From Pseudomonas fluorescens (GTDB lineage Bacteria; Pseudomonadota; Gammaproteobacteria; Pseudomonadales; Pseudomonadaceae): a stretch of DNA of 64,000 bases. Of the stretch, positions 1-15,341 are shown one piece after another (position 1 is the stretch's first letter; every line of letters begins with the position of its first letter). The notes beneath the pieces were generated by a model. It did not search any database and had not been told where the DNA came from. It was given only the letters and a program-made list of their open reading frames with translations. The position numbers were made by a program, and so were the translations under genes. The DNA lies in assembly GCF_902497895.1 (NCBI RefSeq), contig NZ_CABVHQ010000006.1:62001-126000 (forward strand), in the 5' to 3' direction.

Positions 1-1
1 T

Positions 2-661
2 ACCAAGAAATCCCAGGTGTTCTCGACTGCCGATGACAACCAGGGCGCAGTGACCATTCACGTGCTGCAAGGCGAGCGCAAGCAAGCCGCGCAGAACAAG
101 TCCCTGGGCAAGTTCGACCTGGCCGAGATTCCACCGGCTCCACGTGGCGTGCCGCAAATCGAAGTGACCTTCGACATCGATGCCAACGGCATCCTGCACG
201 TAGGCGCCAAAGACAAGGCCACCGGCAAGACTCAGTCGATCGTGATCAAGGCCAACTCCGGTCTGTCCGAGGAAGAGATTCAGCAGATGATTCGTGATGC
301 TGAAGTCAACGCCGACGAAGATCGCAAGTTCGAAGAGCTGGCCAGTGCCCGTAACCAGGGCGACGCGCTGGTTCACTCGACTCGTAAAATGATCGCAGAC
401 GCTGGCGACAAAGTGACCGCGGAAGAGAAAACTTCGATCGAGGCCGCTCTGGTTGCCCTTGAAGCTGCTGTCAAAGGCGACGACAAGGCACTGATCGAAG
501 CCAAGGTTGAAGAACTGTCCAAGCTGTCGGCTCCGATTGCTCAGAAAATGTACGCCGAGCAAGCCAACCCTGCAGACGCGGCGGCCCAGCCAGCGGACTC
601 GGCTGAAAAAGCCGACGACGTTGTCGATGCCGAGTTCGAAGAAGTCAAAGACCACAAGTAA
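2..661 (+). CDS. dnaK: Chaperone DnaK (Hsp70), C-terminal part
   Basis: Cytoplasmic Hsp70 chaperone that binds exposed hydrophobic peptides under ATP control with DnaJ and GrpE. Only the last 219 codons are present; the gene enters from the left edge in frame 2. Visible are the end of the substrate-binding beta-sandwich ([14 protein letters not shown]..., then [20 protein letters not shown]) and the helical lid, followed by an Ala/Asp-rich tail ending EFEEVKDHK, the conserved acidic C-terminus of the family. The GTG at 17 is an internal Val codon, not a start. dnaJ follows after about 320 bp. Identification is secure. Confidence 0.98.
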   Translation, partial: TKKSQVFSTADDNQGAVTIHVLQGERKQAAQNKSLGKFDLAEIPPAPRGVPQIEVTFDIDANGILHVGAKDKATGKTQSIVIKANSGLSEEEIQQMIRDAEVNADEDRKFEELASARNQGDALVHSTRKMIADAGDKVTAEEKTSIEAALVALEAAVKGDDKALIEAKVEELSKLSAPIAQKMYAEQANPADAAAQPADSAEKADDVVDAEFEEVKDHK

Positions 662-985
662 GTTAGCTTGTTGGTCGGCCGGTTGACTGCGATTAAGCGG
701 TGACTGGTAGGATGTCGCCGCGCGGGAGCTTGCTCCCGCGTTGGCGCGTCTGGAGTAAGCGAATTTTTACAGCATGCGACAACGCTCGCGTGCTGGCGGT
801 ACGGTCGGGGATGCTCCTGCTTTCCGGTCGATAATTATCGCGCCCGCTGGCCAGTTTTCTGGCTGCAAATCAAAGACCAGGATCGTTGAATTGACGTGAG
901 TTGGGTCCGGGCCTGTATTGGGGCTCAACGAGTTTGGCGAAGCTCAGGAGGGGTTTGCCGAACGTCCTTAAGAGTGCAAAGACTT
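662..985. other. dnaK-dnaJ intergenic region with a REP-type hairpin
   Basis: This 324-bp gap has no convincing gene. It contains a hairpin at 721-740 (9-bp arms CGCGGGAGC/GCTCCCGCG around TT), the core of a common Pseudomonas REP palindrome. A short palindrome CGATAATTATCG sits at 829-840. I see no T-run terminator after dnaK and no convincing sigma-32 promoter before dnaJ, so read-through from dnaK is plausible. Confidence 0.6.
721..740. repeat. REP-like palindrome
   Basis: Perfect 9-bp inverted repeat with a 2-nt loop, in the GCGGGAGC-TT-GCTCCCGC form dispersed through fluorescent pseudomonad genomes. No T-tract follows, so it is a REP unit rather than a classical terminator. Confidence 0.6.
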
Positions 986-2924
<1,939 letters not shown>

Positions 2925-2935
2925 GATACGACCAG

Positions 2936-2970
2936 AACAGGGCTCGGCCAGGCGGTTGAGCCCTGTTTTT
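2936..2970 (+). terminator. Intrinsic terminator after dapB
   Basis: Perfect 10-bp stem AACAGGGCTC/GAGCCCTGTT with a 12-nt loop, followed directly by a T-run. It closes the dnaJ-dapB unit before the carA leader. Confidence 0.88.
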
Positions 2971-2982
2971 CCCCGCCAAGCG

Positions 2983-3189
2983 ATGTTCTGTCGCATTCCG
3001 CTGCCTTTAGGGCTCATTAGCGGTAGACCAAAAAAGCCTTTTTCTGTAAGCTACAGCTTTAGTGTGTCCACTAAAAGCGCGCAGATAATTCGACGAAGAA
3101 GCGGGGTGACGTGTCTATACGTCATTCCGCTTTTTTGCAACCTGCGATCGCCCTTTCAGGCTTTATTTACGGGAGGTCTTCTTGACTAA
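2983..3189 (+). other. Possible leader reading frame of carA (68 codons)
   Basis: An open frame from ATG 2983 crosses the leader and overlaps the first codons of carA in another frame. Codons 37-39 (3091-3099) are three consecutive arginine codons (CGA CGA AGA), placed just before the hairpin at 3099. Arginine is one of the end products that control carAB, so a leader peptide sensing arginine is conceivable. No good ribosome site precedes the ATG, and an internal GTG at 3064 could also start it. It may equally be chance. Confidence 0.25.
3098..3136 (+). terminator. Intrinsic terminator (candidate attenuator) in the carA leader
   Basis: Stem AAGCGGGGTGACG/CGTCATTCCGCTT, with two G-T wobble pairs and a 7-8 nt loop, followed by six T. 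It lies about 45 bp upstream of the carA start, downstream of the dapB terminator and of any carA promoter. That position is expected for transcriptional attenuation of the carbamoyl phosphate synthetase operon. Confidence 0.65.
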
Positions 3190-4318
3190 GCCAGCCATAC
3201 TCGCCCTTGCTGATGGCAGCATTTTTCGCGGCGAAGCCATTGGAGCCGACGGTCAAACCGTTGGTGAGGTGGTGTTCAACACCGCCATGACGGGCTATCA
3301 GGAAATCCTTACCGATCCTTCCTACGCCCAACAGATTGTTACCCTGACTTACCCGCACATCGGTAATACCGGCACCACGCCGGAAGATGCCGAGTCCGAT
3401 CGCGTCTGGTCGGCTGGCCTGGTCATTCGTGACCTGCCGCTGGTGGCGAGCAACTGGCGTAACACGATGCCACTGTCCGATTACCTTAAAGCCAACAACG
3501 TTGTGGCAATCGCCGGTATCGACACGCGCCGCCTGACACGCATCCTGCGTGAGAAAGGCGCGCAGAACGGCTGCATCATGGCCGGCGACAACATTTCCGA
3601 CGAAGCGGCCATCGCTGCTGCGCGTGGTTTCCCTGGCCTCAAAGGCATGGACCTGGCGAAAGTCGTCAGCACCAAAGAGCAGTACGAATGGCGCTCCACG
3701 GTCTGGGATCTGAAAACCGACAGCCACGCGACTATCGACGCCTCCGAGCTGCCGTACCACGTGGTTGCCTACGACTACGGCGTCAAGGTGAACATCCTGC
3801 GCATGCTGGTCGAGCGCGGTTGCCGCGTGACCGTGGTGCCGGCGCAAACCCCGGCCAGCGAAGCCCTGGCACTCAAGCCGGATGGCGTGTTCCTGTCCAA
3901 CGGTCCTGGTGATCCGGAGCCTTGCGACTACGCGATCCAGGCGATCAAGGACATTCTGAAAACCGAGATCCCGGTGTTCGGCATCTGCCTCGGTCACCAG
4001 TTGCTGGCCCTGGCTTGCGGCGCCAAGACCCTGAAAATGGGTCACGGCCACCACGGCGCCAACCACCCGGTGCAGGATACGGACTCCGGTGTCGTGATGA
4101 TCACCAGCCAGAACCACGGTTTTGCGGTGGACGAAGCGACCCTGCCAGCCAACGTTCGGGCGATCCACAAATCGCTGTTCGACGGCACCCTGCAAGGCAT
4201 CGAGCTCACCGACAAGAACGCATTCAGCTTCCAGGGTCACCCTGAAGCGAGTCCGGGCCCGAATGACGTGTCGCCACTGTTCGATCGCTTCATCGACGCC
4301 ATGGCCAAGCGCCGCTGA
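3182..4318 (+). CDS. carA: Carbamoyl phosphate synthase, small (glutaminase) subunit
   Basis: Hydrolyses glutamine and passes ammonia to CarB to make carbamoyl phosphate for arginine and pyrimidine synthesis. 378 aa. Starts at TTG 3182 ([11 protein letters not shown]...), 5 nt after GGGAGG; no ATG fits the family start. The N-terminal CPSase domain is followed by a class I glutamine amidotransferase domain with nucleophile Cys269 (FGICLGHQ) and the His/Glu of the triad in GHPEASPGP. The preceding leader carries a terminator hairpin. carB follows after 141 bp. Confidence 0.97.
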   Translation: MTKPAILALADGSIFRGEAIGADGQTVGEVVFNTAMTGYQEILTDPSYAQQIVTLTYPHIGNTGTTPEDAESDRVWSAGLVIRDLPLVASNWRNTMPLSDYLKANNVVAIAGIDTRRLTRILREKGAQNGCIMAGDNISDEAAIAAARGFPGLKGMDLAKVVSTKEQYEWRSTVWDLKTDSHATIDASELPYHVVAYDYGVKVNILRMLVERGCRVTVVPAQTPASEALALKPDGVFLSNGPGDPEPCDYAIQAIKDILKTEIPVFGICLGHQLLALACGAKTLKMGHGHHGANHPVQDTDSGVVMITSQNHGFAVDEATLPANVRAIHKSLFDGTLQGIELTDKNAFSFQGHPEASPGPNDVSPLFDRFIDAMAKRR

Positions 4319-4459
4319 TCGCGCCTTGAGAATGTAGCGAAAAGGCGCCTGAGGCGAGCCCGGTAACCCCGGCGAATTTCCCTCAGGCACCTCGGAAAAT
4401 GTTCAAGGCGGCCTCTCCTCCGGGATTGCCGTCGGACCTGCGGATTTGAGTGACAACTA

Positions 4460-7677
<3,218 letters not shown>

Positions 7678-7681
<4 letters not shown>

Positions 7682-8154
7682 TCAAATACCCAATGACCGT
7701 AAAGGGCGCAAAAGCCCTTGAAGAAGAACACGCTCATCTGACCAAGGTCGTCCGTCCGAAGCTTAGCCAGGACATCGGTACGGCCCGCGAGCTGGGCGAC
7801 TTGAAGGAAAACGCCGAATACCATGCCGCCCGCGAACAGCAGGGCATGGTCGAGGCGCGGATCCGTGACATCGAAGGCCGCATGCAGAACGCGGTGATCA
7901 TCGATGTCACGAGCATTCCTCATACCGGCAAAGTGATTTTCGGCACCACCGTCGAAATCGCCAACGTCGAAACCGATGAAAGCGTGATTTATCACATCGT
8001 TGGTGAAGACGAGGCTGACTTCAAGCAGGGCAAGATTTCGGTCGGCTCGCCTCTGGCTCGTGCCTTGATTGCCAAGGAAGAGGGTGATGTGGTGGCAGTC
8101 AAAACGCCTGGCGGCGTTATCGAGTACGAGATTGTCGAAGTTCGTCACATTTGA
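7678..8154 (+). CDS. greA: Transcription elongation factor GreA
   Basis: Stimulates transcript cleavage by backtracked RNA polymerase. 158 aa, normal length. The N-terminal coiled coil ([19 protein letters not shown]...) carries an acidic tip ([18 protein letters not shown]), followed by an FKBP-like C-terminal domain ending [12 protein letters not shown]. The ATG overlaps the carB stop (ATGA), so it is translationally coupled, matching the known membership of greA in the Pseudomonas carAB operon. Confidence 0.97.
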
Positions 8155-8182
8155 ACTGAGGCGCCCGCTACGCGCGGGCGCC

Positions 8183-8587
8183 ATGCTCTGGCAGCTGACC
8201 CAGATGTTGTGGGTGGGCGGCGTGTGGCTGCTGCACATTGGTCTGCTACCGGTGCTGGGGCAAATTGGCCTGGCGCCGCTGCTGATCGAAGAGATTGGTA
8301 ATCTGCTGAGTGCGCTGCTGGTAGGATTTGCGGCAGTGTGCGTGATTCTGCAGGTTCTGGTGCTGATACGGGCACTGGGCCTGTCGAGTCTGTGGCGGGA
8401 TGTTCGCGGGCAACTGTTGCTGATGGCGCTGTATGGGTGCGGGATGTATTTCGCCGTGCGCATCGGCTTGCCGCAAGCGCTTCGCTGGCAGTTGTTCAGC
8501 TATCTTGTCCTGGGGTTTTCCGGTCTTGTGCTGGTGTTGCAACCAGTGCCGGGATGGAGCGGCAGGGTGCGCGAAGCACACCCTTGA
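8183..8587 (+). CDS. Small integral membrane protein, DUF4149-like
   Basis: About 134 aa with roughly four hydrophobic helices (MLWVGGVWLLHIGLLPVLG; LLSALLVGFAAVCVILQVLVLI; LLLMALYGCGMYFAV; LFSYLVLGFSGLVLVL). It resembles the DUF4149 membrane family often found after greA in pseudomonads; function unknown. ATG 8183 has no close ribosome site. A hairpin (GCGCCCG/CGGGCGC, 8161-8180) stands immediately before it, and TGAGG at 8157 is the only SD-like sequence, so the start is uncertain. Probably the last gene of the car-greA unit. Confidence 0.6.
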   Translation: MLWQLTQMLWVGGVWLLHIGLLPVLGQIGLAPLLIEEIGNLLSALLVGFAAVCVILQVLVLIRALGLSSLWRDVRGQLLLMALYGCGMYFAVRIGLPQALRWQLFSYLVLGFSGLVLVLQPVPGWSGRVREAHP

Positions 8588-8595
8588 CCCTGAGA

Positions 8596-8904
8596 TCACT
8601 TGTTGCGATGGACGTTCGACAGCAGCTTGTTGACGCTGAAGTTCTTGCGGTAAATCAACGCCATTTTGCCGATGACTTGCACCAGATCCGCCTTGCCGAC
8701 CTTGCACAACTCGGCAACGGCACCCAGGCGCGATTCGCGCTCGAGGATGTTGAGCTTGATTTTAATCAGCTCGTGATCGCTCAATGCGCGTTCCAGTTCG
8801 GCTAACACACCTTCAGTCAAACCGTTGTCAGCCACAGTCAATACTGGTTTCAGATGGTGGCCAATGGATTTGTACTGTTTCTTCTGCTCTTGAGTGAGCG
8901 GCAT
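8596..8904 (-). CDS. yhbY: CRM-domain RNA-binding protein YhbY
   Basis: 102 aa on the minus strand, convergent with the preceding membrane protein and divergent from rlmE. It is a single CRM (YhbY) domain: MPLTQEQKKQYKSIGHHLKP, then a GLT...ELERALSDHELIKIK segment and GKMALIYRKN. In enterobacteria YhbY associates with pre-50S ribosomal subunits and its gene is also divergent from rlmE(ftsJ)-ftsH, so context supports the call. Confidence 0.92.
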   Translation of the reverse strand: MPLTQEQKKQYKSIGHHLKPVLTVADNGLTEGVLAELERALSDHELIKIKLNILERESRLGAVAELCKVGKADLVQVIGKMALIYRKNFSVNKLLSNVHRNK

Positions 8905-9009
8905 AATCTGACCCCTGTGTCTGATCTTGTAAAAAGCGGCGGCCAGTTTACCCGAGCGAGTCCGGGACCGCCCAGTTAATCACGACCCGTTTTATTTTTG
9001 AGGTGGCCC

Positions 9010-9642
9010 GTGGCCCGTTCCAAGACAAGTCTTAAATGGCTGCAAGAGCATTTCAACGACCCATTCGTGAAAATGGCGCAAAAAGACGGGTATCGCTCCC
9101 GTGCCAGCTACAAGTTGTTGGAAATCCAGGAACGGGATCGTTTGATCCGTCCGGGAATGAGCGTGATCGACCTTGGCGCGGCCCCGGGTGGCTGGTCCCA
9201 GGTGACCAGTCGTCTGATTGGTGGGCAAGGTACGTTGATCGCTTCCGACATTCTGGAAATGGATAGCATCCCTGACGTGACCTTTATTCAGGGCGACTTC
9301 ACAGAAGATGCCGTGCTGGCGCAGATTCTCGAAGCTGTCGGAAAAAATGAGGTAGACCTTGTGATTTCCGATATGGCCCCCAATATGAGTGGATTGGCGT
9401 CTGTAGATATGCCGCGATCGATGTTCCTGTGCGAGTTAGCACTTGACCTTGCGACTCGGGTGTTGAAGCCAGGTGGTGATTTTTTGATCAAGGTCTTCCA
9501 GGGTGAAGGCTTCGATGAATACCACAAGAGCGTTCGCAAACAGTTCGAGAAGGTCACGACGCGCAAGCCGAAATCGTCGCGCGATCGCTCCCGTGAACAG
9601 TACTTGCTGGGCCGTGGTTTCCGCGGGCGTAGTGAGGAATAA
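9010..9642 (+). CDS. rlmE: 23S rRNA 2'-O-methyltransferase RlmE (FtsJ)
   Basis: Methylates the 2'-O of U2552 in 23S rRNA late in 50S assembly. 210 aa from GTG 9010 ([15 protein letters not shown]), which has GAGG 6-7 nt upstream; the open frame to 8998 adds non-conserved residues. SAM-binding motif I is [12 protein letters not shown]. The K-D-K-E catalytic tetrad is represented by [13 protein letters not shown] and [12 protein letters not shown]. ftsH follows 191 bp later, the conserved order. Confidence 0.95.
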   Translation: MARSKTSLKWLQEHFNDPFVKMAQKDGYRSRASYKLLEIQERDRLIRPGMSVIDLGAAPGGWSQVTSRLIGGQGTLIASDILEMDSIPDVTFIQGDFTEDAVLAQILEAVGKNEVDLVISDMAPNMSGLASVDMPRSMFLCELALDLATRVLKPGGDFLIKVFQGEGFDEYHKSVRKQFEKVTTRKPKSSRDRSREQYLLGRGFRGRSEE

Positions 9643-9833
9643 AAGGTTTTTCGACCGGGGCGATAGGTTTTTCGTATTTCGCCCCGTGAGCATTAGCGAA
9701 TATTGTGTAGAAAGTGTTTCACAAAGGGTTACAGACAGCGCCTGCCAGAGCTGTAGGTAATGTAGTAAGTTAGGCCGGTGAATATCATGCGAAGCGCGCG
9801 CCAACAGCGGAGCTTGCTTCAGAGGGTAGTTAA

Positions 9834-11750
9834 TTGAACGATATGGCAAAGAATCTGATCCTGTGGTTGATCATCGCGGCGGTCCTGGTGACGGTGATGA
9901 ACAACTTCTCCAGCCCTAACGAGCCGCAGACCCTCAACTATTCCGACTTCATCCAGCAAGTGAAGGATGGCAAGGTCGAGCGCGTAGCCGTAGATGGCTA
10001 TGTGATTACCGGCAAGCGCGCCGATGGCGAAAGCTTCAAGACCATTCGTCCGGCGATTCAGGACAATGGCCTGATCGGCGACCTGGTGGAAAACAATGTG
10101 GCTGTCGAAGGCAAGCTGCCTGAGCAGCAAAGCATCTGGACCCAACTCCTGGTCGCCAGCTTCCCGATCCTGGTGATCATCGCCGTGTTCATGTTCTTCA
10201 TGCGCCAGATGCAGGGCGGTGCGGGCGGCAAGGGCGGGCCGATGAGCTTCGGCAAGAGCAAGGCGCGCCTGCTGTCGGAAGACCAGGTGAAAACCACCCT
10301 GGGCGACGTTGCCGGCTGTGATGAAGCCAAGGAAGAAGTGGGCGAGCTGGTCGAATTCCTGCGCGACCCGGGCAAGTTCCAGCGCCTGGGCGGTCGTATT
10401 CCGCGCGGCGTGCTGATGGTCGGCCCTCCGGGTACCGGTAAAACCTTGATAGCCAAGGCTATTGCCGGCGAAGCCAAAGTACCGTTCTTCACCATTTCCG
10501 GTTCCGATTTCGTCGAGATGTTCGTCGGTGTCGGTGCCAGCCGTGTTCGCGACATGTTCGAACAGGCCAAGAAACACGCACCCTGCATCATTTTCATCGA
10601 TGAAATCGATGCCGTCGGTCGTCACCGTGGCGCCGGCATGGGCGGTGGTCACGATGAGCGCGAGCAGACCCTCAACCAGTTGCTGGTAGAGATGGATGGT
10701 TTCGAGATGAATGACGGCATCATCGTCATCGCCGCAACCAACCGTCCTGACGTGCTCGACCCGGCATTGCTGCGTCCAGGTCGCTTCGACCGTCAGGTCG
10801 TTGTAGGTCTGCCGGACATTCGTGGTCGTGAACAGATCCTGAAAGTTCACATGCGTAAAGTGCCAATGGGCGATGACGTCGCTCCGGCAGTCATCGCACG
10901 TGGTACTCCGGGCTTCTCCGGTGCCGACCTGGCCAACCTGGTGAACGAAGCCTCGCTGTTTGCTGCTCGTACGGGCAAACGCGTGGTCGAGATGAAAGAG
11001 TTCGAACTGGCCAAGGACAAGATCATGATGGGCGCAGAGCGCAAATCCATGGTCATGTCCGAGAAAGAGAAGCAGAACACCGCCTACCACGAAGCGGGTC
11101 ACGCTATCGTCGGACGCGTTGTGCCTGAGCATGACCCGGTCTACAAGGTCTCGATCATCCCTCGCGGTCGCGCGCTGGGTGTCACCATGTTCCTGCCGGA
11201 AGAGGATCGCTACAGCCTGTCCAAGCGTGCGTTGATCAGCCAGATCTGCTCGCTGTACGGCGGCCGTATCGCTGAAGAGATGACCCTGGGCTTCGACGGT
11301 GTCACCACGGGCGCTTCCAACGACATCATGCGCGCGAGCCAGATTGCGCGGAACATGGTGACTAAATGGGGCCTGTCGGAAAAGCTCGGTCCTCTGATGT
11401 ACGCCGAAGAGGAAGGGGAAATGTTCCTGGGTCGCGGCGGCAGCCAGCACGCCAGTTTCTCGGGCGAGACTGCGAAGCTGATCGACTCCGAGGTTCGCGG
11501 CATCATTGACCAGTGCTATGGCACGGCCAAGCAGATCCTTACCGATAACCGCGACAAGCTCGACGCCATGGCGGATGCCTTGATGAAGTACGAGACCATT
11601 GATGCCGAGCAGATCGACGACATCATGGCAGGTCGGACTCCACGCGAGCCTCGCGACTGGTCGGGCGGTACCGGTAACTCCGGAACACCTCCGGTGGTGC
11701 AGGGCGAGCGTCCGGAAACTCCAATCGGCGGTCCTGCTGCTGACGTCTAA
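9834..11750 (+). CDS. ftsH: ATP-dependent zinc metalloprotease FtsH
   Basis: Inner-membrane AAA+ protease that degrades damaged membrane proteins and regulators such as LpxC and sigma-32. 638 aa from TTG 9834, chosen because AGAGGG lies 7 nt upstream; ATG 9843 ([11 protein letters not shown]) is the alternative and is what homologues often show. Two membrane helices near the N-terminus bracket a periplasmic segment. Walker A GPPGTGKT is at 197-204, Walker B is [11 protein letters not shown], the second region of homology is [19 protein letters not shown], and the zinc motif HEAGH is at 419-423. Confidence 0.97.
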   Translation: MNDMAKNLILWLIIAAVLVTVMNNFSSPNEPQTLNYSDFIQQVKDGKVERVAVDGYVITGKRADGESFKTIRPAIQDNGLIGDLVENNVAVEGKLPEQQSIWTQLLVASFPILVIIAVFMFFMRQMQGGAGGKGGPMSFGKSKARLLSEDQVKTTLGDVAGCDEAKEEVGELVEFLRDPGKFQRLGGRIPRGVLMVGPPGTGKTLIAKAIAGEAKVPFFTISGSDFVEMFVGVGASRVRDMFEQAKKHAPCIIFIDEIDAVGRHRGAGMGGGHDEREQTLNQLLVEMDGFEMNDGIIVIAATNRPDVLDPALLRPGRFDRQVVVGLPDIRGREQILKVHMRKVPMGDDVAPAVIARGTPGFSGADLANLVNEASLFAARTGKRVVEMKEFELAKDKIMMGAERKSMVMSEKEKQNTAYHEAGHAIVGRVVPEHDPVYKVSIIPRGRALGVTMFLPEEDRYSLSKRALISQICSLYGGRIAEEMTLGFDGVTTGASNDIMRASQIARNMVTKWGLSEKLGPLMYAEEEGEMFLGRGGSQHASFSGETAKLIDSEVRGIIDQCYGTAKQILTDNRDKLDAMADALMKYETIDAEQIDDIMAGRTPREPRDWSGGTGNSGTPPVVQGERPETPIGGPAADV

Positions 11751-11758
11751 GGTTTGAA

Positions 11759-12610
11759 ATGACTTCTGTACAGTCCTCGACCCGGTTGCCTTGCGGCAAC
11801 CGGGTTCTTGATTTGGCCCGCACGCATGTGATGGGTATTCTTAATGTCACCCCTGATTCCTTCTCCGATGGTGGCCGTTTCAGCCAGCTCGATGCGGCCT
11901 TGCGCCATGCCGAAGCTATGGTTGCGGCGGGTGCTACGCTGATCGATGTCGGTGGTGAATCGACCCGGCCAGGCGCGCGGGTGGTTTCCCCAACCGAAGA
12001 ACTCGAGCGCGTAGCGCCCATTGTCGAGCGGATTCATCGCGAACTGGATGTGATCATCTCGGTCGATACCTCGACGCCCGCGGTCATGCGTGAAACTGCG
12101 CGACTGGGTGCAGGTTTGATCAACGATGTGCGCGCATTGCGCCGCGATGGAGCGCTTGATGCGGCGGCGACCACGGGTCTTGCGGTGTGTTTGATGCATA
12201 TGCTCGGCGAGCCGGGAGATATGCAGAACGATCCGCATTATCAGGACGTGACCCGCGAAGTCGGCGCGTTCCTGGCCGAGCGTATGGTGCAGTGTGAGTC
12301 TGTGGGCATTCCTGCCGAGCGGATCATTCTCGATCCAGGCTTCGGTTTCGCGAAAAGCCTGCAGCACAATTTGAGTCTGTTCAAGCATATGGAAGCTCTG
12401 CATGCCCTGGGCCGACCTCTTTTGGTCGGGGTTTCGCGCAAGAGCATGATAGGCATGGCGTTGAATCGTCCTGTCGGAGAGCGACTGCATGGCGGTCTGG
12501 CTCTCGCCGCGCTGGCCATGGTCAAGGGCGCGCGGATCTTGCGCGTGCACGACGTGGCCGAAACAGTAGATGTGGTACGGATGATCGCAGCAGTAGAATC
12601 AGCCGAATAA
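11759..12610 (+). CDS. folP: Dihydropteroate synthase
   Basis: Condenses p-aminobenzoate with dihydropterin pyrophosphate in folate synthesis; the sulfonamide target. 283 aa TIM barrel. Family signatures are visible: [15 protein letters not shown] near the N-terminus, [22 protein letters not shown], and a late GVSRKSMIG. Located 8 nt after ftsH and 16 nt before glmM, the conserved ftsH-folP-glmM cluster. Confidence 0.97.
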   Translation: MTSVQSSTRLPCGNRVLDLARTHVMGILNVTPDSFSDGGRFSQLDAALRHAEAMVAAGATLIDVGGESTRPGARVVSPTEELERVAPIVERIHRELDVIISVDTSTPAVMRETARLGAGLINDVRALRRDGALDAAATTGLAVCLMHMLGEPGDMQNDPHYQDVTREVGAFLAERMVQCESVGIPAERIILDPGFGFAKSLQHNLSLFKHMEALHALGRPLLVGVSRKSMIGMALNRPVGERLHGGLALAALAMVKGARILRVHDVAETVDVVRMIAAVESAE

Positions 12611-12626
12611 GAATGATGGAGCGCTT

Positions 12627-13967
12627 ATGACTAAAAAATATTTTGGCACTGACGGCATTCGTGGTCGGGTCGGCGAGTTTCCTATTACTCCGGATTTCAT
12701 GCTCAAGCTCGGTTGGGCGGCGGGCATGGCTTTTCGCAGCAGCAAGGGCGCCTGTAAAGTGTTGGTGGGCAAGGACACGCGGATCTCCGGCTACATGTTC
12801 GAGTCTGCCCTGGAGGCCGGCCTGTCCGCTGCAGGGGCTGATGTAATGCTGCTGGGGCCGATGCCGACACCGGCTATCGCCTACCTGACCCGGACCTTCC
12901 AGGGTGAGGCCGGTATCGTGATCAGTGCTTCGCACAACCCCCATGACGACAATGGCATCAAATTTTTTTCCGGGCAGGGTACCAAGCTGCCGGACGACAT
13001 CGAGTTGATGATCGAGGAGTTGCTCGACGCGCCGATGACGGTGGTCGAGTCGAGCAAGATCGGCAAGGTTTCGCGGATCAACGATGCGTCGGGTCGGTAT
13101 ATCGAATTCTGTAAAAGCAGCGTGCCGACCGGTACCAGTTTTTCAAGTCTGAAGATTGTTCTCGACTGTGCCCACGGTGCGACCTACAAGGTGGCTCCAA
13201 GCGTCTTTCGCGAGTTGGGTGCCCAGGTCACCGTGCTGTCCGCTCAACCCAATGGTTTGAACATCAATGACAACTGTGGTTCGACTCATATGAGTCAACT
13301 GCAGGCGGCCGTAATCGCCGAGCATGCCGATCTGGGTATCGCCTTCGATGGCGATGGCGATCGGGTGTTGATGGTCGATCACACGGGCGCGATCGTCGAT
13401 GGTGATGAATTGTTGTTTATTATCGCTCGCGATCTGCATGAGCGTAACAAGCTGCAGGGTGGTGTGGTTGGCACGCTAATGAGCAATCTGGGGTTGGAAT
13501 TGGCCCTGGCGGACCTGGGTATTCCATTCATCCGCGCCAATGTTGGTGACCGCTACGTGATTGCCGAGCTGCTGGAGCGCAACTGGCAGGTCGGTGGTGA
13601 GAACTCCGGTCATATCGTCTGCTTCCAGCACACCACCACCGGTGACGCGATCATTGCGGCCCTGCAGGTGTTGATGGCCTTGAAGGGCCGTGACGAGAGC
13701 CTTGCGCAGTCCCGTCAGGCGTTGCGCAAGTGTCCTCAGGTGCTGGTCAATGTGCGCTTCTCGGGCGGCGTGAATCCGGTCGAGCACGCAGAGGTAAAAG
13801 AAGCTTGTGCCCGTGTCACCACGCAGATGGCTGGGCGTGGGCGGGTGTTGTTGCGCAAATCCGGCACCGAGCCATTGGTTCGTGTGATGGTCGAAGGTGA
13901 TGACGAAATCCAGGTTCGCGGTTATGCCGACGAGCTGGCAAAACTGGTTGCGCAAGTTTCTGCCTGA
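12627..13967 (+). CDS. glmM: Phosphoglucosamine mutase
   Basis: Interconverts glucosamine-6-P and glucosamine-1-P for UDP-GlcNAc, peptidoglycan and LPS precursors. 446 aa. It opens [12 protein letters not shown], the active-site serine that carries phosphate is Ser102 ([12 protein letters not shown]), the metal-binding loop is DGDGDR, and the phosphate-binding loop near the end is [12 protein letters not shown]. Part of the folP-glmM-tpiA-secG run. Confidence 0.97.
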   Translation: MTKKYFGTDGIRGRVGEFPITPDFMLKLGWAAGMAFRSSKGACKVLVGKDTRISGYMFESALEAGLSAAGADVMLLGPMPTPAIAYLTRTFQGEAGIVISASHNPHDDNGIKFFSGQGTKLPDDIELMIEELLDAPMTVVESSKIGKVSRINDASGRYIEFCKSSVPTGTSFSSLKIVLDCAHGATYKVAPSVFRELGAQVTVLSAQPNGLNINDNCGSTHMSQLQAAVIAEHADLGIAFDGDGDRVLMVDHTGAIVDGDELLFIIARDLHERNKLQGGVVGTLMSNLGLELALADLGIPFIRANVGDRYVIAELLERNWQVGGENSGHIVCFQHTTTGDAIIAALQVLMALKGRDESLAQSRQALRKCPQVLVNVRFSGGVNPVEHAEVKEACARVTTQMAGRGRVLLRKSGTEPLVRVMVEGDDEIQVRGYADELAKLVAQVSA

Positions 13968-14033
13968 TTTCGGCTTGCCAGTGTTGATGCGGTTGGGTAA
14001 CATCTGCGCCCACTTTGACCGACGAGGTACAGC

Positions 14034-14789
14034 ATGCGTCGCCCTATGGTAGCTGGTAACTGGAAGATGCACGGTACCCGCGCCAGCGTCGCTGAGCTGA
14101 TCAATGGCCTGAGTCATCTGGCCTTGCCAAGCGGTGTTGATGTTGCGGTATTCCCGCCTTGCCTGTTTATCAATCAAGTGATTGATGGCTTGAAAGGCCA
14201 GTCGATTTCGGTCGGCGCGCAGAACTCTGCGGTGGAAGCCAAGCAAGGTGCTTTGACTGGCGAGATTGCGCCAAGTCAGTTGGTGGATGCAGGCTGTTCC
14301 CTGGTGCTGGTTGGGCATTCCGAACGTCGCCTGATTCTGGGTGAGCAGGACGATGTGCTCAATCGCAAGTTTGCGGCAGCCCAGGCATGTGGTCTGATTC
14401 CGGTGTTGTGTATAGGGGAAACCCTCGAGCAGCGCGAAGCCGGAAAGACCCTGGAAGTTGTCGGGCGTCAGCTAAGTAGTATCATCGAAGAGTTGGGTAT
14501 CGATGCGCTTGCAAAGGCAGTCATCGCTTACGAGCCGGTCTGGGCCATTGGTACCGGGCTGACTGCTTCACCGCAACAGGCGCAGGATGTGCACGCAGCC
14601 ATTCGCGCGCAGTTGGCGGCAGAAAATTCTGAAGTCGCACAAGGTGTGCGGCTTCTATACGGCGGCAGCGTGAAGGCGGCCAATGCGGTCGAACTGTTCG
14701 GCATGCCGGATATCGATGGGGGGCTCATTGGTGGAGCTTCCCTGAATGCAGATGAGTTCGGTGCGATCTGTCGCGCCGCGGGAAACTGA
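14034..14789 (+). CDS. tpiA: Triosephosphate isomerase
   Basis: Interconverts dihydroxyacetone phosphate and glyceraldehyde-3-P. 251 aa TIM barrel with GNWKMHG (Lys11), VGHSERR (His95) and [11 protein letters not shown] (catalytic Glu167), plus the phosphate-binding YGGSVKAAN and GLIGGASL. All catalytic residues are intact. It sits 66 nt after glmM and 4 nt before secG. Confidence 0.97.
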   Translation: MRRPMVAGNWKMHGTRASVAELINGLSHLALPSGVDVAVFPPCLFINQVIDGLKGQSISVGAQNSAVEAKQGALTGEIAPSQLVDAGCSLVLVGHSERRLILGEQDDVLNRKFAAAQACGLIPVLCIGETLEQREAGKTLEVVGRQLSSIIEELGIDALAKAVIAYEPVWAIGTGLTASPQQAQDVHAAIRAQLAAENSEVAQGVRLLYGGSVKAANAVELFGMPDIDGGLIGGASLNADEFGAICRAAGN

Positions 14790-14793
14790 AAAA

Positions 14794-15177
14794 ATGCTGG
14801 AAACAGTCGTAGTCGTTTTTCATCTGCTGGGTGCATTGGGCGTAATTGCTCTGGTATTGCTGCAGCAGGGTAAGGGTGCGGACGCTGGTGCGTCTTTCGG
14901 AGCAGGCGCTTCAAATACTGTGTTCGGAAGCCAAGGTTCCTCTACCTTTCTTAGTAAGTTTACTGGTATACTTGCCGCAGGTTTCTTCATAACCAGCTTA
15001 GGGTTAGGTTACTTTGCTAAAGAGAAAGCTCATGAGCTGACTCAAGTAGGTTTGCCAAATCCAGCAGTGTTGGAAGTTCCAGTGCAAAAACCGGCTTCTG
15101 ATGATGTCCCGGTGCTTCAAGAGCAAAAGTCGGCACCTAATGCGACTGACGTACCTCCAGCTCAAGAGCAAAAGTAA
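14794..15177 (+). CDS. secG: Protein translocase subunit SecG
   Basis: Auxiliary inner-membrane subunit of SecYEG. 127 aa from ATG 14794 ([20 protein letters not shown]). Two membrane helices are visible (about 3-21 and 50-70), separated by the conserved [20 protein letters not shown] loop. The Pro/Val/Gln-rich tail contains an imperfect duplication (VPVLQEQK / VPPAQEQK), common in Pseudomonas. The start is 4 nt past the tpiA stop. tRNA-Leu follows 28 nt downstream, as in many gammaproteobacteria. Confidence 0.95.
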   Translation: MLETVVVVFHLLGALGVIALVLLQQGKGADAGASFGAGASNTVFGSQGSSTFLSKFTGILAAGFFITSLGLGYFAKEKAHELTQVGLPNPAVLEVPVQKPASDDVPVLQEQKSAPNATDVPPAQEQK

Positions 15178-15205
15178 GAAGGGTTTCAGGTAGTATTGTT
15201 GTATT

Positions 15206-15291
15206 GCCGAGGTGGTGGAATTGGTAGACACGCAACCTTGAGGTGGTTGTGCCCATAGGGTGTAGGGGTTCGAGTCCCCTTCTCGGTACCA
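15206..15291 (+). tRNA. tRNA-Leu (anticodon GAG)
   Basis: 86-nt class II tRNA with CCA encoded. The acceptor strands are GCCGAGG and CTCGGT, with a G-T closing pair as in the E. coli homologue. The anticodon loop TTGAGGT carries GAG at 15240-15242, the variable arm is long, and the T loop is GGTTCGAGTCCCC. Probably co-transcribed with secG, because no strong promoter is visible in the 28-nt gap. Confidence 0.96.
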
Positions 15292-15302
15292 ATTATCAGG
15301 AG

Positions 15303-15325
15303 AGCCCGCTGTTGCGGGCTTTCCT
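15303..15325 (+). terminator. Terminator after tRNA-Leu
   Basis: 7-bp stem AGCCCGC/GCGGGCT with a 4-nt loop, followed by a short, imperfect T-run (TTCCT). Likely the end of the secG-tRNA-Leu transcript. Confidence 0.65.
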
Positions 15326-15341
15326 GTAGGTGGAGGTTCGA

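Noticed and set aside
3182..3184. Alternative ATG start for carA
   Set aside because: No in-frame ATG near the 5' end gives the conserved N-terminus; TTG 3182 has GGGAGG at good spacing.
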